DNA of 64,000 nucleotides from Gordonia alkanivorans NBRC 16433 (GTDB lineage: Bacteria > Actinomycetota > Actinomycetes > Mycobacteriales > Mycobacteriaceae). The number at the start of each line of letters is the position of its first letter. Position 1 is the first letter of the stretch. Shown here piece after piece: positions 9,401 to 16,710 of the stretch. The DNA lies in NCBI RefSeq assembly GCF_000225505.1, contig NZ_BACI01000097.1, positions 186,001 to 250,000 on the forward strand, read 5' to 3'. The notes below the pieces were generated by a model. That model was not told where the DNA came from, ran no database searches, and saw only the letters and a list, made by a program, of their open reading frames with translations. A program made the position numbers and the translations under genes.

Positions 9401-12400
9401 GTCGAACAGGATGTGATGGTTGGTGATGACCACGCTCGTGCCCTGTGCGTGGCGCACGACCACCGCTCGCAGCAGCGGCGGGTCGGCGAGGTCGAACGGT
9501 TCGGTGCGCTCGGCCGCCGACACCTCGTCGACGGCAGCCCGGACATCCACCTCGGCGGTGGTCGGCACGTCGAGCACGCGCCAGCGCAGCGGCACCGTCT
9601 CGGGCACGACGGTGACCACGTGCCCGCTGGGCACCCGGACGAACCCGGACTTGAGGGTGCGGTGGTGATCGAGCAGTGCGACCACCGCGGTGCGCAGCCG
9701 CTCGAGGTCGACCTCACCCTCGAGGTGCAGAACCGCTTGCGTCACATACACATCGAGTTCATCGGCGCCCGCGAGTTGGGACTGGAAGTACAGCCCGCGT
9801 TGCAGCGGCGACAGGGCCCAGACATGCGCACCGGGGAACCGCTGCGCCACGATGTCCAAGTCATGCTGGGTCACCTCGGCACCCGGGACATCCGACGGCG
9901 AGCGGCCGACGTCGACGCCGTCGGTGACGAGGCGGACGACGTCGGCGAGTTCCGCGGTCCACCGTCGTGCGATGTCGCGGACATCCTCCGGCGACAGGAT
10001 CGCCGCCGGGAACTGCAGATCGGCCGAGAGCACACGCCCCTTCGAGGACGCACCGGTGCTCGCGTTGACCGTCAGCACGCTCATGGCCGCCACCCCGTCG
10101 GACACCGTGGCCGGCAGGAACGGCGCGTCGGGTGCGGGCAGGAAGCCCGCACCGGCCGGTGCTGCGGTGTCGGACGACGGGGCGACCGACGACAGGGGGT
10201 CGGCCCCGTCCGGGGTCGTCGGGTCCTCGCTCTGACCGGTCGTACCGCGGGTCCCGAGATAGTTGAACGCGATCGTCGGCAGCGGACGCGAATGCAGTTG
10301 CGCGGCCGGGTCGCCGGGGCCGCGGCCGTCGGCGGCGTAACGCAGCAGGCCGAACCCGATCCCGGAGTCGGGCATGCCGAGGCGTTCTTCCTTGGCCGCC
10401 TTGACCGCGTGGACGACGTCGTCGGCCGGATCGAGGGCGAGCGGGGCGATCGAGGTGAACCAGCCGACCGTGCGCGACAGGTCGGCGCGACGCGGGTCCG
10501 GGCCGGTGAGCAGGACGTCCTCGTATCGGCCGTGCCCCTCGGTGAGCACGGTGACGGGAGCGGCGTCGGCGATGCCGCGATCATGTTGCCAGGAGCGGAC
10601 CGCGCGCGCGAGGGTGCCGAGCAGGACGTCGACGACGGACGCCGAGAACGCCTCGGGCACAGTCGTCGTCAACGGGTCGACGATGGCCGGGTCGACGCGG
10701 TGGACGATCGAGGTCAGGGTGCCGTATCGGTCGCGGTCGGGGTCGAGCGGCGCACCGAAGTCGGTCGGGACGGCCGGGGAGCGCTCGAGCCAGTACCCGG
10801 CTTCGCCACGACGGGCGTCGAGCTGCGCGGTGAGTGCCCGCTGCCACGCACGTTGCGAGGTCTCCTCGGCGCGGACCGCCGCCGGTTGCCCCGCGGTCAG
10901 CTGGGCGTGGACGGTGAGCAGATCCTCGATCAGGATCGGCCAGGACACCGCGTCGACGGCGAGGTGGTGCAGTACCAGCACTATTCGTACGGACCGATCC
11001 GCCTCGTCGGGAGAACCCTGCGGGGCGGCGCCGCTGACCACCGTCGCGGCGACCAGCCGCCCGGCGGCCGGGTCGAGGCGGCGCGCCGCCTGCGCATGCG
11101 CGTCGACCAGCGCATCGGCGAACCCGGCCTCGCCGGGCAGGGTATCCGTCGCCACCGAGACGATCGAGGCGCCGGGATCGAAAGGTGTTCCGGTGGTGAG
11201 GGTCCAAGTGTCACGGGTCTGGGTGTCCCCGACGGACTCCAGGCGCGCACCCAGCATCGGATGCGCGTCGACGACCGCGCCGAGCACCGCGCCGAGGTGG
11301 GCGACGGTGAGTCCGGCCGGCGCCGTGAGCACCATCGACTGGTTGAAGTCGGCGAGGTCGGCCGGCGTCCGAGCGGCGTCGACGAGCCAGGACACGATCG
11401 GCGGGAGATCGACCCGTCCGGCCGGATCGTCGGTGGGCTCCGCGAGCATCGGGGACCGGTCCCCACCTGCCGACGCCACCCGCGCCATCGCGCGAATGGT
11501 CTTCTGCTCGAAGATCTCTCGCGGCGACAGCGACAACCCGGCGGCCTTCGCGGCGGACGCGAGCTGGATGGACATGATCGAGTCGCCGCCGAGCGCGAAG
11601 AAGGACTCGGTGACCGAGACGGTGTCGAGACCCAGCAGCCCCGCGACGATCGCCGCGAGGGTCTCTTCGGCGGTCGTCGCCGGTGCGACGTATCCGTCGG
11701 CGGGCGTGGTGAACTCGGGCACCGGCAGTGCGCGCCGGTCGAGCTTGCCGCCCGGGGTCACGGGCAGCTCGTCGAGCACCATCGCCGAGTGCGGGATCAT
11801 GTGTCGGGCAAGCCGATCCGCCGCCCCGGCCAGGACGGCGTCGGCGTCGAGGCGGTCGCCGGCGGTGTCGTCGCCCACGAGGTAGGCGACGAGCCGGGTG
11901 CGACCGTGGTCGTCGTCGACACCGGTCACGACGACCGAGCCGACGCCCGGCTGGTCACCGAGAACGGATTCGATCTCGCCGAGTTCGACTCGCTGGCCGT
12001 TGATCTTGACCTGGTGGTCGGCGCGCCCGGCGAACTCGATCGCGCCGGTCGCGGTGATCCGCACCAGGTCGCCGGTGGCATACATGCGGTGGCCCGCCTC
12101 GCGGGCGAACGGGTCGGCCACGAAGGACGACGCGGTGAGGCCGGGGCGGCCGAGGTATCCGCGCGCCAACGAGTCGCCGCTCGACAGGTAGAGCTCACCC
12201 ACCACACCCTGGGGTACCGGGTGCAGACGGCCGTCGAGCACGTAGGCGGCGAAGCCGCGGACCGGTCGTCCGATGGTCACGGGCGCGCCGGGCTCGGATC
12301 GTCCGGTGGTCGCCCAGACGGTGGCCTCCGACGGGCCGTAGAAATTGAACATCCGGCGGCCGGATTCCGGTGTGGCCCACCGCGCGATCAGCTCGGGCGG

Positions 12401-15400
12401 GCAGGCCTCGCCACCGGTGACGAGGTTGCGGACGGTGCGGCCCCGGCGGGGGTCGACGGTCGCAAGCACCGTGGGGGTGATGAGGGTGTCGGTGACCCGA
12501 TCGCGCTCGAGGATGCGGCCCAGTGCATCGCCGGCGTACTCCGACGCGGGCGCCACGACGAGGGTGTGTCCGACCGCGATCGACCACATCATCTCCAGCA
12601 CCGAGGCGTCGAAGCTCGGGGAGGCGACGTGCAGGACACGGGTGTCGGGGGCCTGCGCCGGCGTTCCGGTGACCTCGGTCAGCGCGGCGACGAAGTTCGC
12701 GATGCCGCGATGCGGAACCCCGACCGCCTTCGGCCGTCCGGTGGAACCGGAGGTGTAGACGAGGTAGGCCAGGTCGTCGAGAAGGACCGGCCGATGACGC
12801 TCGACGTCGGTGACGGGTCCACCGGCGACGGCCGGATCGTCGAGCGAGGCGAGTTCGAGCCATTCGCAGGATGATTCTCCCAACCGGTCCCGCGTCGGCG
12901 CATCGGTGATGCCGAGGCGCACACCGGAATCGGCCACCATGAACGCAATGCGGTCACTCGGGTAGGCGGGGTCGATCGGCACGTAGGCGGCACCCGCCTT
13001 GATGACACCGAACACGGCGACCACCGACCCGATCGACCGCTCGAGGCCGACGGCGACCACGTCGCCGGGCCCGACCCCACGGGAGATCAGCTGGCGTGCG
13101 AGACGATTGGTTCGTTCCTCGAACTCCGTGTACGAGATCTCGTTGCCGTCGTGGACCAGTGCCGGACGATGCGGGTCGAGGGCGCGCCGCGCGAGGAGTT
13201 CGGTGAGGGTCACCGGCTCGGTGACCCCGTCGTCGGCGGCCGGCGCCGTCTCGCCGATGGAGTTGCGGCTCGGCGCGCTGAGGGTGGCCGCGTCGATGCC
13301 GACGATGTCGACGTCTCCGACGGGCAGCGACGGGTCGGTGGCCATCGCGGCGATCACCTGCAGCCAGACCTCGGCGAAGCGGCGGATGGTCGCGGCATCG
13401 AACAACGAGGTGGCGTACAGGAAGTCGGCCCGCATCGGCGACGACCCGGTCCGCTCGGACACCGAGACGGTGAGGTCGAACTTGGCGATCGGGGCGGCGG
13501 CCCCGAGCGGTTCGGCACTCAGACCCGAGAGCTCGACCCGGTCGATCTCCTCCGGCTGTCCCCCGGCGGCGACGAGGGTGTAGGCGATCTGGACCAGCGG
13601 CGGATAGGCCGTGGACCGCTCGGGCGCGAGTTCCTCGATCAGATCATCGAATTGCACGTCGGCGTGTGCGAAGGCATCGAGGTCGGTGGCGCGGATCGTG
13701 GCGATGAGGTCGTCGACGGTCGATGCCGGGTCGACGTCGGTGCGCAGCACGAGCGTGTTGACGAACATGCCGACGAGGTCGTGGAGCGCGGCGTCGGGGC
13801 GGCCGGCGATGGGTGTGCCGATGACGACGTCCCGGGTCGAGGCGAGCCGCGCGACGGTGACGGCGAGTGCCGCGTGCAGCACCATGAACACCGTGACGTC
13901 GCGGTTGCGCGCCAGGTCTTCCAGGGCGGCGGCGAGCGCGTCGTCGACGGTCACGGACTCGACGGCGGCCGCGGTGTCGAGCACGGCCGGCCGCGGGCGA
14001 TCCATCGGCAGATCGGTCACCGCGGGCAGATCCGCGAGGACCTCGCGCCAGTGCGCGAGTTGACGACCCATCGGTGCGCCGGGATCATCTGCGGCGCCCA
14101 GGTATTCGCGCTGCCACAGCGCGAAGTCCGCGTACTGGACCGCGGGCGCGGCGACCGGTGGTGCGGCGTTCGTCCGGGCCAGGTACGAACCGAGCAGGTC
14201 GCGCACGAAGACCGGGGTCGACTCACCGTCGAAGGCGATGTGGTGCACGGTGACGACGACGTCCACCACCTCGGCATCGCGGCGCAGCACCCGGACCCGG
14301 AGGGGGAACTCGGCGGCGACGTCGAAACCGGTGGTCGCCGAGACGAACAGATCCTCCTCGGTCTCCACCGCCTGCCAGTCGAGGCGGGCGCGGGCCGTGT
14401 CGGCATCGGTGACGAGCTGGAACGGCCCCTGCTCGTCGCTGGGGTAGGTGGTGCGCAGGATCTCGTGGTTGGCGACCACGTCGCCGACCGCGGCCGCGAG
14501 CGCGTCGAGGTCGAGGGCTCCGGTCAGCCGCAGGGCCATCGGGATGTTGTAGGCCGCCGAGGCGGTGTCGAACTGGTTGATGAACCACATGCGGCTCTGC
14601 GCCGTCGACAACGGCAACCGCGCGGGCCGCGGCATCGCGGTGACGCGCGGGACGCTCCGGCCGCGTCCGGACACCAGGGCGGCCAGATCCCGCACCGACG
14701 GCGCGTCGAACAGGTCGCCCACCGACACGTCGACGTCGAGCAGGTCGGCCACGCGCGCCGCCACACGCGCCGCGGACAGCGAGTTGCCGCCGAGGTCGAA
14801 GAACGACTGCGTCACGCTGACCCGGTCGGCGCCCAGCACATCGGCGACGATGGTCGCGATCGAGGTCTCGGCGTCGGACTGGGGTGCGGCGAATTCCTCG
14901 ACGGTGAGTTCGGGGACCGGCAGCTTACGCCGGGCGACCTTGCCCGCACTGTTCAGCGGCAGTTGCTCGAGTGTCATCCACACCGTGGGCCGCATGTAGG
15001 CCGGCAGTGTCAGCGCGACAACCGATTTCACCGCGTCGATGTCGACCGACGCGGGCGAGACATAGGCGACGAGGTGCGATTGCCCGGACACCTTCGCCAC
15101 GGTGGCCGCCGCGTGGAGGACGCCCGGCGCCGACATGAGGACGGACTCGACCTCCCCCAGCTCGAGTCGCTGTCCGCGAAGCTTCACCTGGAAGTCCGTG
15201 CGGCCCAAGTATTCCAGCTGGCCACGCGCATTCCAGCGGACGAGATCGCCGGTGCGGTACAGACGTTCGCCGGGTTCACCGAAACCCTCGGTGTTGCCGG
15301 CCGCCTCGCCGCGTGCGGGAGCCGCGAAGGGACTGGCGACGAAGCGTTCGGCGGTCAGGCCGGGCTGCGAGGCGTAACCGCGGGCGAGTTGCACGCCCCC

Positions 15401-16432
15401 CAGATACAGCTCCCCGGGCACGCCCGAGGGCACGAGCTGCAGTCGCGAGTCGAGGACGAAGGTGGTGGTGCTCGGCACCGGGACGCCGATCGGCACCGAC
15501 GTCTCCCCCGCCCGCACCTGATGAGCGGTCACATCCACCGCCGCCTCGGTCGGACCGTACAGATTGTGGACCTCGTTGCCCGGCAACGCCGCCACCAACG
15601 CTTGCGCCACCGGCGCGGTCAACGCCTCACCCGAGGTGAACGTCAACCGCAACGACGACAGCTCACCCACCCGATCGCCCAGGACATCGAGGAACACCGA
15701 CAACATCGACGGCACGAAATGGATGACCGACACCCGCTCAGCCGTGATCAACTCCGCCAGATACCGCGGATCACCATGCCGCTCCGGCTCAGCCACCACC
15801 AGCGTCGCCCCCACCGCGAACGGCAGGAACAACTCCCACACCGACACATCAAACGTCACCGGGGTCTTCTGCACGAAGACATCCGAGTCCTTGATCGAAT
15901 ACCAGTCCCGCATCCACTCCAGACGGTTCACGATCGCCGCATGCGACACCGTCACACCCTTCGGCCGACCCGTCGACCCCGACGTGAACAACGTGTACGC
16001 CGCATCGGCGGGCTGCAGGGGCGCGAGCCGTTCGTCGTCGGTGACCGGTGCTGTGGCGAGATCGACCTCGGCGGTCGTGTCGACCACGACCGCGGTGACG
16101 TCCGCCGGCAGCTCGACGGCGGAATCGGCGGCGACGAGGACCAGCCGGGCGTCCGCGGTGTCGAGCATGTACCGGGTGCGGTCAGACGGCGCGTCGATGT
16201 CGAGCGGAACGTAGTGACCGCCCGCCGCGACGACGCCGTGGATGGCGACGAGAAGCTCGACCGACCGCGGGATGGCGACCGCGACGGCGACGTCGGGTCC
16301 GACACCGATGGAGATCAGATGACGAGCCAGTGAGTCGACCCGTGCACCGAACTCGGCGTAGCTGACGCGACGCGAACCGAACACGATGGCCGGTACGTCG
16401 GACCTCGTCGCCACATACACCACATCGGTCAC
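2570..16432 (-). CDS. NRPS-C: terminal four-module synthetase with thioesterase
   Basis: A 4,620-residue synthetase. It starts at GTG 16432, seven bases after GGAGG (complement of 16440-16444), and stops at 2570. Domain order is A-T, C-A-T-E, C-A-T, C-A-T-TE. T-domain serines sit near residues 550, 1617, 3218 and 4290. The second T has GGDS and is followed by an epimerase (HHLAVDAVSW, EGHGR, RTVGWFT). The next C domain is of the type that accepts D-donors (VTQHDLD, NHHILFDGWS). The TE (about 4345-4620) has GWSVGG as nucleophile elbow. Pocket codes in order: DVWHFSLVDK (Ser), DALLVGFVWK, DPGTHGQIYK, DALFSGGIMK (the last three unassigned). The first module has no C domain of its own; the C domain at the end of NRPS-B must serve it. 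The A domain begins within about 15 residues of the start, so it is slightly shortened. Function as peptide assembly and release is secure; the product is unknown. Confidence 0.96.
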   Translation of the reverse strand: MTDVVYVATRSDVPAIVFGSRRVSYAEFGARVDSLARHLISIGVGPDVAVAVAIPRSVELLVAIHGVVAAGGHYVPLDIDAPSDRTRYMLDTADARLVLVAADSAVELPADVTAVVVDTTAEVDLATAPVTDDERLAPLQPADAAYTLFTSGSTGRPKGVTVSHAAIVNRLEWMRDWYSIKDSDVFVQKTPVTFDVSVWELFLPFAVGATLVVAEPERHGDPRYLAELITAERVSVIHFVPSMLSVFLDVLGDRVGELSSLRLTFTSGEALTAPVAQALVAALPGNEVHNLYGPTEAAVDVTAHQVRAGETSVPIGVPVPSTTTFVLDSRLQLVPSGVPGELYLGGVQLARGYASQPGLTAERFVASPFAAPARGEAAGNTEGFGEPGERLYRTGDLVRWNARGQLEYLGRTDFQVKLRGQRLELGEVESVLMSAPGVLHAAATVAKVSGQSHLVAYVSPASVDIDAVKSVVALTLPAYMRPTVWMTLEQLPLNSAGKVARRKLPVPELTVEEFAAPQSDAETSIATIVADVLGADRVSVTQSFFDLGGNSLSAARVAARVADLLDVDVSVGDLFDAPSVRDLAALVSGRGRSVPRVTAMPRPARLPLSTAQSRMWFINQFDTASAAYNIPMALRLTGALDLDALAAAVGDVVANHEILRTTYPSDEQGPFQLVTDADTARARLDWQAVETEEDLFVSATTGFDVAAEFPLRVRVLRRDAEVVDVVVTVHHIAFDGESTPVFVRDLLGSYLARTNAAPPVAAPAVQYADFALWQREYLGAADDPGAPMGRQLAHWREVLADLPAVTDLPMDRPRPAVLDTAAAVESVTVDDALAAALEDLARNRDVTVFMVLHAALAVTVARLASTRDVVIGTPIAGRPDAALHDLVGMFVNTLVLRTDVDPASTVDDLIATIRATDLDAFAHADVQFDDLIEELAPERSTAYPPLVQIAYTLVAAGGQPEEIDRVELSGLSAEPLGAAAPIAKFDLTVSVSERTGSSPMRADFLYATSLFDAATIRRFAEVWLQVIAAMATDPSLPVGDVDIVGIDAATLSAPSRNSIGETAPAADDGVTEPVTLTELLARRALDPHRPALVHDGNEISYTEFEERTNRLARQLISRGVGPGDVVAVGLERSIGSVVAVFGVIKAGAAYVPIDPAYPSDRIAFMVADSGVRLGITDAPTRDRLGESSCEWLELASLDDPAVAGGPVTDVERHRPVLLDDLAYLVYTSGSTGRPKAVGVPHRGIANFVAALTEVTGTPAQAPDTRVLHVASPSFDASVLEMMWSIAVGHTLVVAPASEYAGDALGRILERDRVTDTLITPTVLATVDPRRGRTVRNLVTGGEACPPELIARWATPESGRRMFNFYGPSEATVWATTGRSEPGAPVTIGRPVRGFAAYVLDGRLHPVPQGVVGELYLSSGDSLARGYLGRPGLTASSFVADPFAREAGHRMYATGDLVRITATGAIEFAGRADHQVKINGQRVELGEIESVLGDQPGVGSVVVTGVDDDHGRTRLVAYLVGDDTAGDRLDADAVLAGAADRLARHMIPHSAMVLDELPVTPGGKLDRRALPVPEFTTPADGYVAPATTAEETLAAIVAGLLGLDTVSVTESFFALGGDSIMSIQLASAAKAAGLSLSPREIFEQKTIRAMARVASAGGDRSPMLAEPTDDPAGRVDLPPIVSWLVDAARTPADLADFNQSMVLTAPAGLTVAHLGAVLGAVVDAHPMLGARLESVGDTQTRDTWTLTTGTPFDPGASIVSVATDTLPGEAGFADALVDAHAQAARRLDPAAGRLVAATVVSGAAPQGSPDEADRSVRIVLVLHHLAVDAVSWPILIEDLLTVHAQLTAGQPAAVRAEETSQRAWQRALTAQLDARRGEAGYWLERSPAVPTDFGAPLDPDRDRYGTLTSIVHRVDPAIVDPLTTTVPEAFSASVVDVLLGTLARAVRSWQHDRGIADAAPVTVLTEGHGRYEDVLLTGPDPRRADLSRTVGWFTSIAPLALDPADDVVHAVKAAKEERLGMPDSGIGFGLLRYAADGRGPGDPAAQLHSRPLPTIAFNYLGTRGTTGQSEDPTTPDGADPLSSVAPSSDTAAPAGAGFLPAPDAPFLPATVSDGVAAMSVLTVNASTGASSKGRVLSADLQFPAAILSPEDVRDIARRWTAELADVVRLVTDGVDVGRSPSDVPGAEVTQHDLDIVAQRFPGAHVWALSPLQRGLYFQSQLAGADELDVYVTQAVLHLEGEVDLERLRTAVVALLDHHRTLKSGFVRVPSGHVVTVVPETVPLRWRVLDVPTTAEVDVRAAVDEVSAAERTEPFDLADPPLLRAVVVRHAQGTSVVITNHHILFDGWSGPLVLADLLALYATGTPFTGQGTTERTDFADYLARIADTDLDAGLAAWRRVLEPVEEPTLVAPGLTGHAVEDAENDSAADHLPREHRWVLEPDLVSGLERTARQSGSTTATVLQLAWAVLLSRLTDNRVVTFGETVSGRPAGLDGVESMVGLFINTLPAVVDVDPEATIAEVLGRLQSDKTAVLDHQHIGLPEILTAVGRPQLFDTLTVHESYPVDNDSLAGGAASAAVGLAIRDVEVSDATHYPLNLATSPTASGIAVRLTYLPDAFATDEIAVFARSLERILQAIAGDAQTRIADIPPMSKDDEARLDTWSTGPELIPSGTHVADLLLERVAASPGAIAVESPAGASTRAQSTYAELGSRVSVLARRLVGLGVGPEVAVGVCIPRSTEMIVAVHAILAAGGQFVPMDPAAPADRIDYLARTADVAAVLIGPGLVPAGIEALDPGVTVVAVDDDSDAGEPASLFAPAERSSAVVGANPAYTIFTSGSTGRPKGVTVSHETLRAHLDYDRGAYDFGPGDVFLQVLELTFDPSVGEILRPPLSGGRLVVMEPGAHRDPVAVLRYLADFGVTSATLVPSMLAVLTEVADPEQLRGLSRLRYLHTGGEALPQSVAETVRELIPHAPIHNQYGPTEATIYATVARVAGDSVSIGRPVANTTALVLDHRLRPVAPGFTGELYLGGVQLARGYTSRPALTAERFVPNPYGVPGSRLYRTGDLVRWRADGELEYQGRTDFQVKLRGQRIELGEIESALTSAPGVVYAAAAVVETPAEQQLVAYLTPASVDLDAVKHSVAQALPEFMRPGMWMLIDEMPLSSAGKIVRQQLPAPTVDTAAIVPVAGPREAAAASVFAELLSMSPENVGATTNFFDIGGNSLSAMRAAARLGDALGVDVTVRDVFEAPTPRLLAERLGDRTGGLPPIVAVSPRPERIPLSFAQQRMWFINRFDPTRAAYNIPAVMRLTGDLDPAALGAAIADVVARHDILRTTYPETGGQPVQLIAPVADIATRLDHEFVPTAAGRDGAAVVLAAVTNGFDLAVEWPVRTRLIEIDTGSGAAEYILAVVLHHVASDGESLGPLVTDLTAAYLARAAGTQPSFEPLPVQYADYAIWQSRALGDVDDAASVMGAQLEYWSAHLAGMPDLLELPTDRPRPAVASQRGARVPFTIPADVTTRIDTVADEFGVTPFMVLHAALAVLLADLSGTDDVAIGTPIAGRGAAVLDPLVGMFVNTLVLRTAHAAGDTFVDVLGRVRRTDLDAFAHADLPFETLVDRLNPVRSEAFAPLTQVWLTLDQAVVPELAGQSLSADLGDISVSPLDAGEVPAKVDLLFSIAKAEAGETWSAALQYATDLFAESTATGFTARFVNLLGALTATPSAPVAAAPILLAGEAESLVPVHGGQAAEAVLLGELFTEAGTRYRRRTAVVDASGATLSYLALHARSNRLARWLIGRGVGAETLVALAIPRSVDLLVAIWAVAKTGGGYVPIDPDYPAERVATMVEDSGARMGLSVHAVGALPDEGFEWLRLDDAAVAAELNATSDAPVDPAEQTGPVRTDNVAYVIYTSGSTGRPKGVAVSHSGLRNFAVAKSTALGTEDGAVVLGFASPSFDASVLEYLLATVNGGTLVYRPSTAVGGAELQEFMQRHEVATTFLTPSVLSTLDPAALPSLQAVSVGGEAVPQSVMDAWAPHTRIHNGYGPTETTIMVAVSDAATPGDPVRLGGPLPGLEFLVLDAHLRPVPVGVAGELYVLGPALSRGYLDQPGLTAARFVASPLAGSGRRMYRTGDVVRWRESPSGDLTLEYSGRSDDQVKLRGLRIELGEIEAVLRSAPEVRSAVVVGIGSSGTPSSVASSLAAYVVGDGVEVDALRGLLAAQLPGHMVPASITVLDEFPLTPVGKLDRAALPAPEVASVEFVTPATPVEQAIADAYAEVLGVEQIGATDSFFDLGGNSLSATRVAAALRDRNGFDIELAWLFSDPTVRGLARRLAEDNAVSNDVVISLRGEGSRPPLFCVHPAGGLAWFYGGLAPHLRDRPIYGLQDPHVVTGEPSVTDARVLARRYVEEIRRVQPHGPYHLLGWSVGGVIAHAMAVHLVELGQQVAYLGIMDSRPEDEPVIVHDVPQHGEPVEAAAAEPGPVIEPDASTVVDVLGGWRDLFDLGDDVQASSPEEVTAIIRQQISGMGLLAEDQVERIMDSFESSTQVVLDYRPDVFTGDMHVFTATADKDDPSLLAGAWRPFVTGAVDNVDVATHHLGMANADALAVVGPALDAQLSQVDGLGERTPE
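3440..6640 (-). other. NRPS-C module 16: C-A-T, last residue
   Basis: The C motif is HHVASDGES. FDASVLE, FLTPS, VSVGGEA and NGYGPTETTIM give DALFSGGIMK, unassigned. T is FFDLGGNSLSA. It feeds the TE directly. Confidence 0.75.
6650..9885 (-). other. NRPS-C module 15: D-accepting C-A-T, atypical pocket
   Basis: The C domain begins VTQHDLDIVAQRFPG and has NHHILFDGWS. The A4 region reads FDPSVGE, so the code is DPGTHGQIYK, unlike the usual sets I know. T is FFDIGGNSLSA. Confidence 0.75.
9890..14650 (-). other. NRPS-C module 14: C-A-T-E, D-configured residue
   Basis: The C motif is HHIAFDGES. The code DALLVGFVWK suggests a hydrophobic pocket but is unassigned. T has FFALGGDSIMS. The E domain (about 9900-11450) has HHLAVDAVSW, TEGHGRYED and FNYLGT. 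Confidence 0.8.
14660..16432 (-). other. NRPS-C module 13: A-T, predicted Ser
   Basis: Pocket residues from FDVSVWE, IHFVPS, TFTSGEA and NLYGPTEAAVD give DVWHFSLVDK (Ser). The protein starts at the A-domain entry with no leader. About 15585-16005 uses codons unlike the flanks. Confidence 0.85.
15585..16005 (-). other. Codon-usage patch over the A-domain specificity region
   Basis: Here the coding strand prefers G- or T-ending codons (TTG, GTG, CCG, CGG, GGT, GAT), whereas the flanks and the homologous region of module 8 favour C-ending codons. The patch runs from the TSGSTG motif almost to YGPTE, the part that sets amino-acid choice. The protein stays a normal Ser-type A domain. Confidence 0.7.
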
Positions 16433-16525
16433 CGTTGGGCCTCCATCTCGCCTCGTCGCCTGCCGTCTCGTCCTGCGTTCCCCATTCCCCCCGTGTGTTC
16501 GCTGCGCCCCGGGTGTTCTCTCCGC
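16433..16525 (-). other. Spacer between NRPS-B and NRPS-C
   Basis: 93 bp containing the GGAGG of NRPS-C and no evident terminator, consistent with co-transcription. Confidence 0.5.
16440..16444 (-). promoter_or_regulatory. Ribosome binding site of NRPS-C
   Basis: GGAGG on the minus strand, seven bases before GTG 16432. It fixes the start directly at the A-domain entry and shows that there is no N-terminal extension to NRPS-C. Confidence 0.7.
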
Positions 16526-16710
16526 TCAGTCATCCCCACCGGGACCACTGCCGTCGGAACCATCGTCACCGTAGCGACCCGCGTCCCCGTTCAGGCCGTT
16601 GTACCCGCCGCAACCGTTGTACCCGACCTCGCGGCCGGTCACACCGTTCTCGCCGACTCCCGGCTCCCCCGCGCCGGGCTGCCGGGATCCGATGATGCCC
16701 GGCAGGGTCG
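16526..16710 (-). other. NRPS-B Gly/Asn/Tyr/Asp-rich C-terminal tail
   Basis: After a short A-domain entry remnant (ATLPGIIGS), the last 50 or so residues are low-complexity: GENG, GYNGCGGYNGLNG, then an acidic DDGSDGSGPGGDD end. It differs in composition from every internal linker. It probably faces the NRPS-C N-terminus, but its role is inferred. Confidence 0.7.
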
